The position numbers and the translations under genes were made by a program. A stretch of DNA of 64,000 bases from Anaerocolumna chitinilytica (GTDB lineage: Bacteria; Bacillota; Clostridia; Lachnospirales; Lachnospiraceae): assembly GCF_014218355.1 (NCBI RefSeq), contig NZ_AP023368.1, positions 2,112,001 through 2,176,000 of the forward strand, read 5' to 3'. Within the stretch, counting starts at the first letter, position 1. Each line of letters opens with the position of its first letter. Under the pieces are notes generated by a model, which searched no databases, was not told the DNA's origin, and worked only from the letters and a program-made list of their open reading frames with translations. Positions 41,499 through 50,242 of this stretch are shown in pieces.

Positions 41499-41599
41499 AC
41501 TTTGCTCCTTTATAAATGTAAGTTCTAAACATTTATTACCTGCAAATCTGTTATCTGTATTATAAAGAACATACATCTGAAAATCAATAATTCTGTAAG

Positions 41600-41649
41600 A
41601 AACTCCAAAACTATTGATTGTAGGAGGTAGTTTCTGTATAATAGTTTTG
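41600..41649 (+). promoter_or_regulatory. tetR promoter with nested inverted repeats
   Basis: TTGATT (41614-41619) and TATAAT (41637-41642) are 17 bp apart. AGAAACT-C-C pairs with GG-T-AGTTTCT, and CAAAACTAT (41606-41614) pairs exactly with ATAGTTTTG (41641-41649). Four AAACT/AGTTT half-sites thus bracket the promoter. Confidence 0.6.
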
Positions 41650-41678
41650 TGAATGATACAATAATCGGAGGATTTCCC

Positions 41679-42275
41679 ATGTCACAAACGACAAAAAAGG
41701 CCTTAGCTTATTCTCTGAAGAAGCTGTTAAAGCAAAAGCCCTTAGATAAAATAACAGTAACAGATATTACCGAGGACTGTGAAGTTAACAGACAGACCTT
41801 TTACTATCATTTTAGAGATATTTATGATTTAGTGGAGTGGATCTATACCATTGAAGCTACAAAAGCGTTGGATGGGAATAAGACTGCTACGACCTGGCAG
41901 CAGGGGTTCCTTCAGATATTTGAATATATTCTGGAGAACAAAGCTTTTGTAAAGAGTACCTATCATTCTGTTAACAGAGAGCATTTGGAATCCTATCTCT
42001 ATAATGAAACCTTCAATTTGCTGATTGGCGTATTGAATGAATTCGCAGAAGGTATGTCTGTAAGAGATGAAGATAAAGCTTTTATTGCAAACTTTTATAA
42101 ATTTGCTTTCGTAGGTCTGGTGCTTGACTGGATTGGCAAAGGTATGAAAGAGGAGCCAAAAGACTTAATGGAAAGGCTAAGTATATTACTTCAAGGTGAT
42201 TTTAAGAACGCATTAGATAAATTTAAAACAAAACCTTCTATCTTTGCAAAAACAAATTCTGAAAAGCAAGGATAG
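41679..42275 (+). CDS. TetR family regulator (DhaS-like)
   Basis: The 198-residue protein has the TetR HTH KKLLKQKPLDKITVTDITEDCEVNRQTFYYHFRDIYDLVEWIY, of the subgroup with NRQTFYYHF that includes DhaS-like regulators. The C-terminal region is hydrophobic and could hold a lipid ligand. GGAGG fits ATG 41679. It stands before the oleate hydratase gene on the same strand and opposite the isoprenoid enzyme gene, so it may control either by sensing a fatty acid or prenyl compound; this is inference. Confidence 0.87.
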   Translation: MSQTTKKALAYSLKKLLKQKPLDKITVTDITEDCEVNRQTFYYHFRDIYDLVEWIYTIEATKALDGNKTATTWQQGFLQIFEYILENKAFVKSTYHSVNREHLESYLYNETFNLLIGVLNEFAEGMSVRDEDKAFIANFYKFAFVGLVLDWIGKGMKEEPKDLMERLSILLQGDFKNALDKFKTKPSIFAKTNSEKQG

Positions 42276-42342
42276 TAGCACCTTTGAATTTGAATTTAAA
42301 ATAGAAAGTATTTATACAAAAATCCTTAAATGTATAAATTTT

Positions 42343-42393
42343 ATACAATACCAGCCCACTGACTAAAGTTCCAGCAGTGGGCTGGTATTGTAT
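42343..42393. terminator. perfect 19-bp stem hairpin between tetR and ohyA
   Basis: ATACAATACCAGCCCACTG (42343-42361) pairs fully with 42375-42393 around a 13-nt loop. There is no T run behind it on either strand, so it may be a protein-binding or RNA-stability structure rather than an intrinsic terminator. Confidence 0.6.
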
Positions 42394-42449
42394 ATTGCGG
42401 CTGTCAAAGGAAAGAGATATAGTAAAGAAAAAAGACGGAGGTAACTTGT

Positions 42450-44219
42450 ATGTATTACAGTAATGGAAATTATGAAGCATTTGCTCGTCCAAGAAAGCCG
42501 GAGGGCGTAGATAAAAAATCTGCTTACCTGGTAGGTTCAGGTCTTGCCTCTTTAGCAGCTGCTTGCTTTCTTGTAAGAGATGGACAGATGAAAGGTGAAC
42601 GTATTCACATATTAGAAGAGATGAGCCTTCCCGGCGGAGCCTGTGATGGTATTAAAGACAGCGAGAGAGGATTTGTTATCCGCGGCGGAAGAGAGATGGA
42701 GAATCATTTCGAATGTCTGTGGGATTTATTCCGCTCTATTCCTTCCCTGGAAACAGAAGGAGCTTCTGTACTGGATGAATTCTATTGGTTAAATAAAAAG
42801 GATCCTAATTATTCTTTAATGAGAGCAACGGTAAAGCGTGGAGAGGATGCTCATACGGATGGTAAATTCGGACTCAGCGAAAAAGCTTCCACTGAGATAA
42901 TCAAACTCTTTTTTACCAAAGATGAAGACTTATATGATAAAAAGATCAGCGATGTTTTCACCCAGGAATTCTTTGATTCAAACTTCTGGCTCTATTGGAG
43001 AACCATGTTTGCCTTCGAAGATTGGCACAGTGCCCTTGAGATGAAGCTTTACATTCAGAGATTTATCCATCATATCGGCGGCCTTCCTGATTTTAAAGCC
43101 TTAAAATTTACAAAGTACAATCAGTATGAATCTTTAATACTTCCAATGGTGAAATACCTGGAGGCACATAATGTTTCCTTCCAATACGACACAAGGGTAA
43201 CCAATGTTGTATTTGAAAAGAAAGGCGGCAAGAAAGTTGCTGTCAGAATTGAATGTATCAGAGAAGGCAAAAAAGAGAATATTGATCTGATAGAAGATGA
43301 TCTGGTATTTGTAACAAACGGCAGCTGTACGGAAAACTCCTCTTTAGGAGACAATGATCATCCGGCTGTATTAAAGGACGGCCCGGGAGGATGTTGGGAG
43401 CTTTGGAGAAACATCGCAAAACAGGACCCTTCCTTTGGACATCCGGATAAGTTCTGTACCGATATTAAAGCAACTAATTGGGAATCTGCAACAGTTACAA
43501 CGCTGGATGACAGGATTCCACCTTATATTGAGAAGATCTGCAAGAGAGATCCTTTCAGCGGTAAAGTCGTTACCGGCGGAATTATTACAGTCAAAGATTC
43601 CAAATGGTTAATGAGCTACACCTTAAACCGCCAGCCTCATTTTAAAGAACAGCCAAGAAATCAGCTGGTTGTATGGGTTTATGGATTATTTACAGATGTA
43701 CCCGGGGACTATGTCAAGAAACCTATGAAGGACTGCACCGGAATAGAGATTACAGAAGAGTGGTTGTACCATTTAGGAGTACCGGAAACCCAGATTCATG
43801 ATATGGCTGTAAATTCCGCAAGGTGTGTTCCTGTAATGATGCCCTATATCACAGCTTTCTTCATGCCCAGAACAGCAGGCGACAGACCCAAGGTAGTGCC
43901 GGAGGCCTGTGTAAACTTTGCATTTATCGGACAGTTTGCAGATACCGTTAGAGATACTGTATTCACAACAGAATATTCCGTTCGTACTGCCATGGAAGCG
44001 GTATACACATTGCTGGATGTGGACAGAGGCGTACCGGAAGTATTTAATTCCTGCTATGATATCCGGGTACTCTTAGATTCCACCTCCAAAATGATGGACG
44101 GAGAGAAGATAGGAGACAAGAAACTTCCCTTCCCTTTAAACATTGTCAAGAAAAAAGCATTAAAGAAAGTATCAGGAACCGTAATAGAAGATTTATTAAA
44201 GCGCTATAATGTAATATAA
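42450..44219 (+). CDS. ohyA: oleate hydratase (myosin-cross-reactive antigen family)
   Basis: The 589-residue flavoenzyme has the FAD loop [13 protein letters not shown], the [17 protein letters not shown] active-site stretch, [15 protein letters not shown], and C-terminal [30 protein letters not shown], all diagnostic for the OhyA family. It adds water to the cis-9 double bond of oleic or linoleic acid to give 10-hydroxy fatty acids, detoxifying host- or plant-derived free fatty acids at the membrane. GGAGGT precedes the ATG. The upstream TetR gene is a plausible regulator. Confidence 0.95.
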   Translation: MYYSNGNYEAFARPRKPEGVDKKSAYLVGSGLASLAAACFLVRDGQMKGERIHILEEMSLPGGACDGIKDSERGFVIRGGREMENHFECLWDLFRSIPSLETEGASVLDEFYWLNKKDPNYSLMRATVKRGEDAHTDGKFGLSEKASTEIIKLFFTKDEDLYDKKISDVFTQEFFDSNFWLYWRTMFAFEDWHSALEMKLYIQRFIHHIGGLPDFKALKFTKYNQYESLILPMVKYLEAHNVSFQYDTRVTNVVFEKKGGKKVAVRIECIREGKKENIDLIEDDLVFVTNGSCTENSSLGDNDHPAVLKDGPGGCWELWRNIAKQDPSFGHPDKFCTDIKATNWESATVTTLDDRIPPYIEKICKRDPFSGKVVTGGIITVKDSKWLMSYTLNRQPHFKEQPRNQLVVWVYGLFTDVPGDYVKKPMKDCTGIEITEEWLYHLGVPETQIHDMAVNSARCVPVMMPYITAFFMPRTAGDRPKVVPEACVNFAFIGQFADTVRDTVFTTEYSVRTAMEAVYTLLDVDRGVPEVFNSCYDIRVLLDSTSKMMDGEKIGDKKLPFPLNIVKKKALKKVSGTVIEDLLKRYNVI

Positions 44220-44237
44220 AAATACCATAAAGGAAAT

Positions 44238-44297
44238 AGCCTGATTCGGGGAAATGACACATTTAAAGTGGACTATTTCCCTAAAGTCAGGCTGTTT
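44238..44297 (+). terminator. terminator of ohyA
   Basis: AGCCTGA (44238-44244) and TCAGGCT (44287-44293) form the outer stem, GGGAAAT/ATTTCCC the inner one, and GTTTTCTTTC follows. Confidence 0.75.
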
Positions 44298-44347
44298 TCT
44301 TTCTATTTATATTCATCTGCAATACCAAGTCAATATGGAAACAAACA

Positions 44348-44581
44348 GATGGCCAGGGGATTTGGTTTGGAATTTTGTCTCGAGGGGTTCCTTATGACAC
44401 TTAAGGAGCAGGAAATATAGCTAGGTAAGCCAGTGCCAATGTTTGAGCGCAGGAAACTTAAGCAGCCAAAACAAACACAGCGAGTTTGGCACGGGCTTAC
44501 CTGTCAAGCTATAGTTTCTGGTCCTCTAGTGGAATAAGGGTTCCCGAGCAACAAAATACCACACCAAATCCCCTGGTCATC
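44348..44581. repeat. long imperfect inverted repeat, about 234 bp (MITE-like or structured RNA)
   Basis: Arms of about 90 bp (44348-44438 and 44486-44581) pair at roughly 80% or better. Shared blocks include CCAGGGGATTTGG, ATTTTGT, ATATAGCT/CTATAGCT, GGTAAGCC and GTGCCAA. The 47-bp centre can fold further (TGTTTG/CAAACA). No frame of useful length runs through it. Together with the ohyA terminator it fills most of the 507-bp gap before the DegV gene; the remainder shows nothing beyond a ribosome binding site. Confidence 0.75.
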
Positions 44582-44726
44582 GTCCGTCCGCCACATCCTT
44601 TTAATTTTATTCACTTTACAAGGCTTAAATCTAGAGCTATAATAGTTTTGATTACTACATAAGATGGTAACAGTAAATACTTGTGTGAAAATAAATTTGA
44701 TTCATAAAGAGCCAGGAGGTAAAAGA

Positions 44727-45614
44727 ATGTCTGATTACATTATAACTTGCTGTTCCACAGCAGATATGTCAGTTGATTTTTTTCAGGAGAATCATATACC
44801 CATAGTTCATTTTCATTATACGATGGAAGGGAAAGAGTATGAAGACGACTTTGGAAAATCAATGCCCTTAGACTTATTCTATAATAAGATTAAAGAAGGG
44901 GCGGCTTCTACTACTTCCCAGCCGAATGCAGAGCAATATATGGAAGTTTGGGAGCCTATTCTCTTAGCTGGAAAGGATGTGCTTCACATCAGCCTCTCCA
45001 GCGGGATCTCCGGAGCATATAATTCTGCTTGCATTGCAAGAGAGATGTTAAATGAAAAATACCTGAATAATAAAGTAACAGTAGTTGATTCGCTGGCTGC
45101 TTCTTCCGGTTACGGGTTATTGGTAACTCTCGCTGCTGAAAAGAAGAAGAGCGGAAGTACCTTGGAGGAATGTGAGAAGTGGCTGCAGGATAATAAATTA
45201 ACTATACATCATTGGTTTTTCTCTACCGATCTGACAAGCTATTACAGAGGGGGAAGAATATCAGCTACTTCCGCAGCATTCGGCACTATATTAAAGATAT
45301 GTCCGCTACTCAATGTAAATCATGAAGGTAAATTAATTCCCAGAGATAAATATAGGGGAAAGAAAAAGGTAAGTGAAGAGATGGTTAAGCGAATGGAGCA
45401 GTTTGCAAAAGACCGCTATGACTACTCAGGTAAATGTTATCTTTCCCATTCTGCCTGCTATGAAGATGCGAGATTAGTTGCTGATATGATAGAAGAAAAA
45501 TTCCCGAAGCTGGATGGTAAGGTAATGATTAATAACATAGGTACGGTTATCGGATCCCATACTGGCCCCGGGACGGTTGCACTTTATTTTGTCGGAGATG
45601 AACGTAAGGAGTAA
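44727..45614 (+). CDS. DegV family fatty-acid-binding protein
   Basis: The 295-residue protein starts YIITCCSTADMSVDFF, with TTSQPNAEQYMEVWEPIL, HISLSSGISGAYNSA and VVDSLAASSGYGLLV, the standard DegV/FakB sequence landmarks. These proteins bind a fatty acid, and in the FakAB system present it to the fatty acid kinase. AGGAGGT fits ATG 44727; the longer frame starts at 44664. Its neighbour oleate hydratase also acts on free fatty acids, but the two are separated by a terminator and a long hairpin element. Confidence 0.88.
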   Translation: MSDYIITCCSTADMSVDFFQENHIPIVHFHYTMEGKEYEDDFGKSMPLDLFYNKIKEGAASTTSQPNAEQYMEVWEPILLAGKDVLHISLSSGISGAYNSACIAREMLNEKYLNNKVTVVDSLAASSGYGLLVTLAAEKKKSGSTLEECEKWLQDNKLTIHHWFFSTDLTSYYRGGRISATSAAFGTILKICPLLNVNHEGKLIPRDKYRGKKKVSEEMVKRMEQFAKDRYDYSGKCYLSHSACYEDARLVADMIEEKFPKLDGKVMINNIGTVIGSHTGPGTVALYFVGDERKE

Positions 45615-45616
45615 TA

Positions 45617-45952
45617 CTACTTTTTATCTTCCAAAAAACTCTTAAGGATACTGATTAAGAAGGCAGCAAGGAGGGAATTTAGAAAACCTCCCATATTTAC
45701 TCCGGTAACAAAGTGATCTGCAATCATAATGGTCCATGCATTAACCACAAAGTTGAATAATCCCAAGGTTATGATGTTAAAAGGAAGTGTTATCAGTAAT
45801 AACAGCGGTTTTATTAGCAGGTTCACAAACAGTAATACCAGGCCGACGATTAATAATGAGGCACTGCTATAAACGGATACAGACGGTATAGCCAGGGAGA
45901 GCAGATAGATAACCGCTATGTAAGAAATATAGTGAAAAAATACCTTTTTCAT
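45617..45952 (-). CDS. YvlD-type membrane protein (phage holin family PF04020)
   Basis: The 111-residue protein has four hydrophobic spans and the ASLLIVGLVLLFVNLLIKPLLLLITLPFNIITLGLFNFVVNA stretch typical of YvlD. Despite the holin family name it is a chromosomal membrane protein, in Bacillus subtilis part of the SigW-controlled yvlABCD operon. It is last in a minus-strand operon with SHOCT/YvlB-like and DUF2089 genes. GAAAGGAG precedes the ATG, with a hairpin repeat just upstream. Confidence 0.88.
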   Translation of the reverse strand: MKKVFFHYISYIAVIYLLSLAIPSVSVYSSASLLIVGLVLLFVNLLIKPLLLLITLPFNIITLGLFNFVVNAWTIMIADHFVTGVNMGGFLNSLLAAFLISILKSFLEDKK

Positions 45953-45968
45953 AGTAACTCCTTTCGGT

Positions 45969-46034
45969 GAATATCAAATCTTCGATTGAATATTCCTGAA
46001 GATGATGTTGAAAAATACCTTTTGTTTTATTAAC
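45969..46034. repeat. two-hairpin repeat element, copy 3
   Basis: Hairpin A (45969-45995, GAATATCAAATC-TTC-GATTGAATATTC) and hairpin B (46007-46034, GTTGAAAAATACC... with a matching arm) repeat the element found 5.9 kb away at rfbB. Order and position are the same: both lie directly upstream of a minus-strand ribosome binding site. Confidence 0.8.
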
Positions 46035-46049
46035 ATAAGTCCCTCTGAA

Positions 46050-46373
46050 TTATAAGATTTTAATAACAATCCGTACTTCTTCTGTTTCGACCGCTACTAA
46101 TTCGTAGGAACCGTAGCCTTTGATGGAATGAAGCAGAGTATATGTGCTTTCAAGAAGGATTTTAATTGCCTCCGGCGAAAAATAATAATGTTTTTCACCG
46201 GAGGTTATTTTAGGAACACTTGTTTTGCGGAAAAAGATCTGGATTACAGCTAACAGATCTGCAGTACTTACGATAAGTTCGTCAATAAAGTTTAGTGGCA
46301 CCGGAAAGGCAAAACCTCTTTTTTCTTTTATTTTAACAGAAACCCATAGGATAGTACATACTCTATTCCACAT
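46050..46373 (-). CDS. uncharacterised small protein in the yvl-like operon
   Basis: The 107-residue protein has an N-terminal half that may lie along the membrane (FAFPVPLNFIDELIVSTADLLAVIQIFF) and a C-terminal YELVAVETEEVRIVIKIL. It overlaps the SHOCT-like gene by 11 bp and has only a weak ribosome site, so it depends on translational coupling. The pattern VKIKEKRGFAFPVPL...YELVEVET..VKVKI recalls the C-terminal part of YvlB-like operon proteins, but I assign no function. Confidence 0.6.
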   Translation of the reverse strand: MWNRVCTILWVSVKIKEKRGFAFPVPLNFIDELIVSTADLLAVIQIFFRKTSVPKITSGEKHYYFSPEAIKILLESTYTLLHSIKGYGSYELVAVETEEVRIVIKIL

Positions 46374-46818
46374 ATATTTTAACCTTAATCATGCTCTGGC
46401 TGTCATCATCCCATGCTTCCACATCAACAATATTAGGATCCTCCAGAGTTCCGTTTAATAATTCACGGATAATGCTCTGAAAGTCAATGTCTGATATATA
46501 AACGCCTTTTGCCTCCATCTTAATTCTTGCATCAGGTGGGATATGTGTTAACACCTTGCCGGCTACCTCACCTAAGGCGGTAATTAGGCCGATGGGAACA
46601 TTGACGCTGACATTCAGTGTCTTATTATCGGAGGAAACTTTAATCTTTAAAAATTTATAATTGGTTTTTCTGATAACCGGATTTTGAACAGCAGTAGTTT
46701 GAGCTGCTGATTCGGCAGTTTCTTTGGTGTTCCTTAAGGCTTCCAGGAGTTCTAAGCCTTCGGCAGATGTAATCTGACCTTTTTCAATCATTTCCAAAAT
46801 CCTTAATTGTTCATCCAT
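46363..46818 (-). CDS. SHOCT-like / YvlB N-terminal domain protein
   Basis: The 151-residue protein begins MDEQLRILEMIEKGQITSAEGLELLEAL, the short SHOCT-like helix pair found at the start of YvlB. A basic middle part and the YKFLKIKVSS...VNVPIGL segment follow. GGAGG is 11 bp before ATG 46818; ATG 46836 would have none. It is encoded between DUF2089 and a small overlapping gene. Such proteins are linked to membrane-stress responses, perhaps as adaptors. Evidence for the family is good, for the role indirect. Confidence 0.78.
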   Translation of the reverse strand: MDEQLRILEMIEKGQITSAEGLELLEALRNTKETAESAAQTTAVQNPVIRKTNYKFLKIKVSSDNKTLNVSVNVPIGLITALGEVAGKVLTHIPPDARIKMEAKGVYISDIDFQSIIRELLNGTLEDPNIVDVEAWDDDSQSMIKVKIYVE

Positions 46819-46859
46819 ACTTTCATTATCCTCCATATATCATATTATTTATTTCTTGA

Positions 46860-47255
46860 TTATATCGATAATTTTTTAATCTTTTCCGTAGCTTCCTTTG
46901 GTGTTATCTCTCCACGGGAGAGTTGTTCTAGTATTTCATTTTTTGCTTCTTTCAGTAAATCTACGTCTCTGGCTGCTTCCTTTACAGATACTTCAAAGCC
47001 GAGGTTTCGGATTACTGAGTCCAATTTACCCCTGACGGTAGGATATGAAATACCTAGTTCTTTCTCTACATCCTTTATATTACCCCTGCATTTTATGAAT
47101 ACTTTTGCAAATTCCAGGTCCTCGGCCGGTAAACGGCAGAACTCACAGGGTTCAAAGTCCCCCTCCAGGGAGGTATGACACTTCGGACATCCGAGCTTTG
47201 TAATAGAAAGTTTTTCACCGCATACCGGGCAATTGCCGGGAGCTTTGTACTTCAT
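46860..47255 (-). CDS. DUF2089 zinc-ribbon HTH protein
   Basis: The 131-residue protein has a double zinc-ribbon, CPVCGEKLSITKLGCPKC and CEFCRLP, then an HTH-like region ELGISYPTVRGKLDSVIRNLGF, the exact layout of DUF2089. A final helix pair (ILEQLSRGEITPKEATEKIKKL) resembles the SHOCT-like segment of the next gene. It is probably the transcriptional regulator of the operon. GGAGGT precedes the ATG; the gap to the next gene is 41 bp. Confidence 0.88.
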   Translation of the reverse strand: MKYKAPGNCPVCGEKLSITKLGCPKCHTSLEGDFEPCEFCRLPAEDLEFAKVFIKCRGNIKDVEKELGISYPTVRGKLDSVIRNLGFEVSVKEAARDVDLLKEAKNEILEQLSRGEITPKEATEKIKKLSI

Positions 47256-47355
47256 GGATTATACCTCCTAATTGATTTACTAAAATATACTACTATAAAT
47301 TGATAATGTCAATAATGAAATTAAAAATATTTATATGATAATTAATATTATTAAT

Positions 47356-47385
47356 TTGAATATTAAAATATTTAATGTTTATAAT
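47356..47385 (+). promoter_or_regulatory. candidate promoter of the purine phosphorylase gene
   Basis: TTGAAT (47356-47361) and TATAAT (47380-47385) are 18 bp apart in a very AT-rich 349-bp gap. The implied leader of about 210 nt holds a hairpin (AGAAAATGCA/TGCAATTTTCT, 47484-47515) but no purine-riboswitch pattern that I can see. Confidence 0.5.
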
Positions 47386-47604
47386 TAAACATATTAGACC
47401 CATATATTGGATTATATTATAAACTTTGAAGATGAATTGTTATTTGCGAAGGGGCAGAAAATAACATATAATAATATATGATAGAAAATGCAGTAATCTA
47501 AAATGCAATTTTCTAAAGTAAAATATGCGTTGAGAGTGAATTATCGAGTAAATAACTCAAAAGTTCTGTTTATTGATAAAATCCACGCAGATATGAGGTG
47601 AAAT

Positions 47605-48417
47605 ATGTATAAGAAAGTATTAGAATCCGCAGAGTATATTAAAAGCAAAATAAAACTGGCACCGAAGCTTTCGGTAGTTCTTGGCTCAGGACTTGGAGAT
47701 ATTGTTGAGTCCCTTACAGAGAAAGAAATAGTAGAATATAAGGATATACCGAATTTTCCGACTTCTACCGTAAAAGGACATGCTGGAAGAATAGTAGTGG
47801 GCAAGCTTTCCGGAACACCGGTGTTGATTATGCAGGGAAGATTTCATTTTTTTGAAGGGTATTCCATGAAAGAGGTAGCCTACCCGGTATTTGTAATGAA
47901 GCTACTAGGAATTACGAAATTGATACTAACCAATGCCTGCGGAGGAATTAATGAACGTTTTGTTCCCGGTACAATTATGCTGATATCCGATTTTATCAAT
48001 CTGATGCCTTCAAATCCACTGATTGGTATCAACGATGATAGATTCGGCCCCAGATTTCCGGATATGACAGAACCTTATAGTCTGGATCTGCTGGAGCAGG
48101 CTAGAAAGGCTGCTAAACAGAACTGTCTGCCATTTGGGGAAGGAGTATATGCAGGTTTTCCCGGACCTTACTATGAAACGGCCGCAGAGATCAGAATGAT
48201 TCGGACTCTTGGTGCGGATGCAGTGGGAATGTCCACAGTACCGGAAACAATTGCTGCGAATTATCTTGGAATAAAGGTACTTGGCTTAGCTGTCATCACG
48301 AATATGGCAACAGGGATTCAGAAGGTAAAACATTCTCATGAAAGAGTTATTGAAACTGCCAACAAAGCATCGAAAGACCTGAGCATATTGTTGGAAGAAG
48401 TAATAAAAGGCTTGTAA
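47605..48417 (+). CDS. punA: purine-nucleoside phosphorylase (trimeric PNP)
   Basis: The 270-residue enzyme has the phosphate loop LGSGLGDIVESL, RFHFFEGYS, the NACGGIN motif, AGFPGPYYETAAEIRMIRTLGADAVGMSTVPE and VITNMATGI, all diagnostic for trimeric PNP. It phosphorolyses inosine and guanosine (and deoxy forms) to base plus ribose-1-phosphate for salvage. GAGGTG precedes the ATG. The deacetylase gene follows 85 bp later without a visible terminator, but shared function is not apparent. Confidence 0.95.
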   Translation: MYKKVLESAEYIKSKIKLAPKLSVVLGSGLGDIVESLTEKEIVEYKDIPNFPTSTVKGHAGRIVVGKLSGTPVLIMQGRFHFFEGYSMKEVAYPVFVMKLLGITKLILTNACGGINERFVPGTIMLISDFINLMPSNPLIGINDDRFGPRFPDMTEPYSLDLLEQARKAAKQNCLPFGEGVYAGFPGPYYETAAEIRMIRTLGADAVGMSTVPETIAANYLGIKVLGLAVITNMATGIQKVKHSHERVIETANKASKDLSILLEEVIKGL

Positions 48418-48502
48418 AGGTCGGAGGGTTCAGATTAAATTAACAGGGATAAAGCAGAGTCAAAGACATATATTGTAATAATCGGTTTATAGGTGCTTGT
48501 AT

Positions 48503-49396
48503 ATGTCTAATAAAAAACATTTGTTAGTAAGTCTTATCCTGGCAGTGACCTTATTCTTTCTAACACTGCCGTTAATTAATCAAACAAAGGATTCCTGGAA
48601 GGCCGCCTTGTCTTCACAATCCGACGCTGTCGGAGAAAATACGGAGAATGTATATCTGCCGATTATCATGTATCATGATATTAAAAAGAATAGTGCTGGC
48701 AAGGATATCATTAATCCAGGCGAATTTGAAAGTGATCTGAAATATCTGAAAGAAAATAATTACACAACTATCACCATGAAGGATGTTATTGATTATGTTT
48801 ATGATGGTAAGCCTCTTCCGGAGAATCCAATCATGATAACATTTGATGACGGCTATCTTACGACTTACCGGTATGGTTATCCTCTGCTGCAGAAATATCA
48901 AATGAAGATTGTCTTATCCATCATTGGTAAAAGCACTGATGACTTTACCAGGGTGGGAGATGATCACCTGGAATATGCACATCTTACCTGGCCCCTGTTA
49001 GATGAGATGCTTCAATCAGGATTGATTGAAATACAAAACCACACCTACAATCTACATTCAACACGGGCCGGCAGAGTGGGCTGTAAACAAAAAAGGAACG
49101 AATCAGCAGAGGAATATGAAGCGGTTCTTTCCGAAGATATCATGAAACTTCAACAGGAAATTGTTGAGATGACCGGGAATGCCCCCACTACCTTTACTAT
49201 TCCTTACGGTGAATACAATGATAACACAATTGATATTATTAAAAAACTCGGATTTAAAGCAGCGTTGACCTGTGATTACGGGATTAATAAACTAACAAAT
49301 GATAAAGAAGCACTTTTTCGATTAAAAAGAATATGCCGTTCACACAACTACCCCATTGATGAACTACTAAAGGATGTAAAAAAAACTATCCGGTAG
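48503..49396 (+). CDS. membrane-anchored polysaccharide deacetylase (NodB domain)
   Basis: The 297-residue protein has an N-terminal hydrophobic anchor or signal (LLVSLILAVTLFFLTLPL, about 6-23) and a NodB homology domain. Motif 1 is ITFDDGYLTTY and the metal-binding His pair is NHTYNLHS. VYLPIIMYHDI and TFTIPYGEYND are typical of the clostridial YheN/PdaB-like branch. It should remove N-acetyl groups from peptidoglycan or another cell-surface glycan outside the cell. AGGTG fits ATG 48503. Confidence 0.88.
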   Translation: MSNKKHLLVSLILAVTLFFLTLPLINQTKDSWKAALSSQSDAVGENTENVYLPIIMYHDIKKNSAGKDIINPGEFESDLKYLKENNYTTITMKDVIDYVYDGKPLPENPIMITFDDGYLTTYRYGYPLLQKYQMKIVLSIIGKSTDDFTRVGDDHLEYAHLTWPLLDEMLQSGLIEIQNHTYNLHSTRAGRVGCKQKRNESAEEYEAVLSEDIMKLQQEIVEMTGNAPTTFTIPYGEYNDNTIDIIKKLGFKAALTCDYGINKLTNDKEALFRLKRICRSHNYPIDELLKDVKKTIR

Positions 49397-49466
49397 CAGG
49401 GAGTAAAAACATGGAAATATTTACATATATACCAGGGTTTTAGGTTTTATTACGAAAGGAGAAATT

Positions 49467-49970
49467 ATGAAATTACAAATAGCGAAAGTAGTATCGGCGG
49501 AAGATATTAAACAGTTGGCACAGGCTGCTCTTAAAATATGGAATGAATATTATATTCAGATAATTACAAAAGAGCAAATCGATTATATGGTGAATAAGTT
49601 CCAGTCAGCGGAGGCGATTGCCGACCAGATTGAGAATCAGGGCTATGAATACTATTTACTAAAACCGGAGGATGCCATTGCCGGATATATAGGAGTAAAG
49701 GAAACACCACAGGATTTTCTTTTTCTAAGCAAGTTCTACATATTGAAAGAAAACAGGGGAAAGGGTTATGCCAGAGAAGCAATGGACTTTATGACTGAAC
49801 TTTGTAAGCAAAGAGGCATTAAGAAAATCTGGCTTACTGTTAACCGGAATAATGAAAACAGTATCAAGGTATATGAAAAATTTGGTTTTCATGTCATTAA
49901 GACTCAGGTAAGTGATATCGGAAACGGTTATGTAATGGATGATTTTATTATGGAGAAAGATATTTTATAA
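49467..49970 (+). CDS. GNAT family N-acetyltransferase
   Basis: The 167-residue GNAT protein has motif A LSKFYILKENRGKGYAREAMDFM (the R/Q-x2-G-x-G/A loop is RGKGYA) and motif B IWLTVNRNNENSIKVYEKFGFHV. It uses acetyl-CoA to acetylate an unknown amine. AAAGGAG lies before the ATG, and a good terminator follows. It may be part of the same transcript as the deacetylase, 70 bp upstream. Confidence 0.88.
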   Translation: MKLQIAKVVSAEDIKQLAQAALKIWNEYYIQIITKEQIDYMVNKFQSAEAIADQIENQGYEYYLLKPEDAIAGYIGVKETPQDFLFLSKFYILKENRGKGYAREAMDFMTELCKQRGIKKIWLTVNRNNENSIKVYEKFGFHVIKTQVSDIGNGYVMDDFIMEKDIL

Positions 49971-50002
49971 TTAGATAAAAAAGTACAATTGATATTTATG
50001 AG

Positions 50003-50045
50003 AGCCGGTCAGCGTAGGATAGATAATACGTAAGCCGGCTTTTTC
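50003..50045 (+). terminator. terminator after the GNAT gene
   Basis: AGCCGG (50003-50008) pairs with CCGGCT (50035-50040), with CGTA/TACG inside, and TTTTTC follows. Confidence 0.8.
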
Positions 50046-50242
50046 TTATTGTTTTTACAATAAAGTTATGAAATTACAATACTGTAAAAACAAATAATTA
50101 CAGGAATATGATGTATTTAAAATATACAAGCTGGTTGAAATTTCTTACCATTAAAAATGCAAGTATTTGCGGTGTGTTGGAGGATGAACTTTCACACTAC
50201 CTAATTTGTACGCGTGCAGGAGTACGCAGATGGGAGAGATTT

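Noticed and set aside
45617..45952. Prophage holin
   Set aside because: The family name is misleading; the gene is YvlD-like in a yvl-type operon and no other phage genes occur in the window.
47386..47604. Purine riboswitch before the purine nucleoside phosphorylase gene
   Set aside because: The long leader lacks the paired loops and conserved core; only a short AT-rich hairpin is visible.
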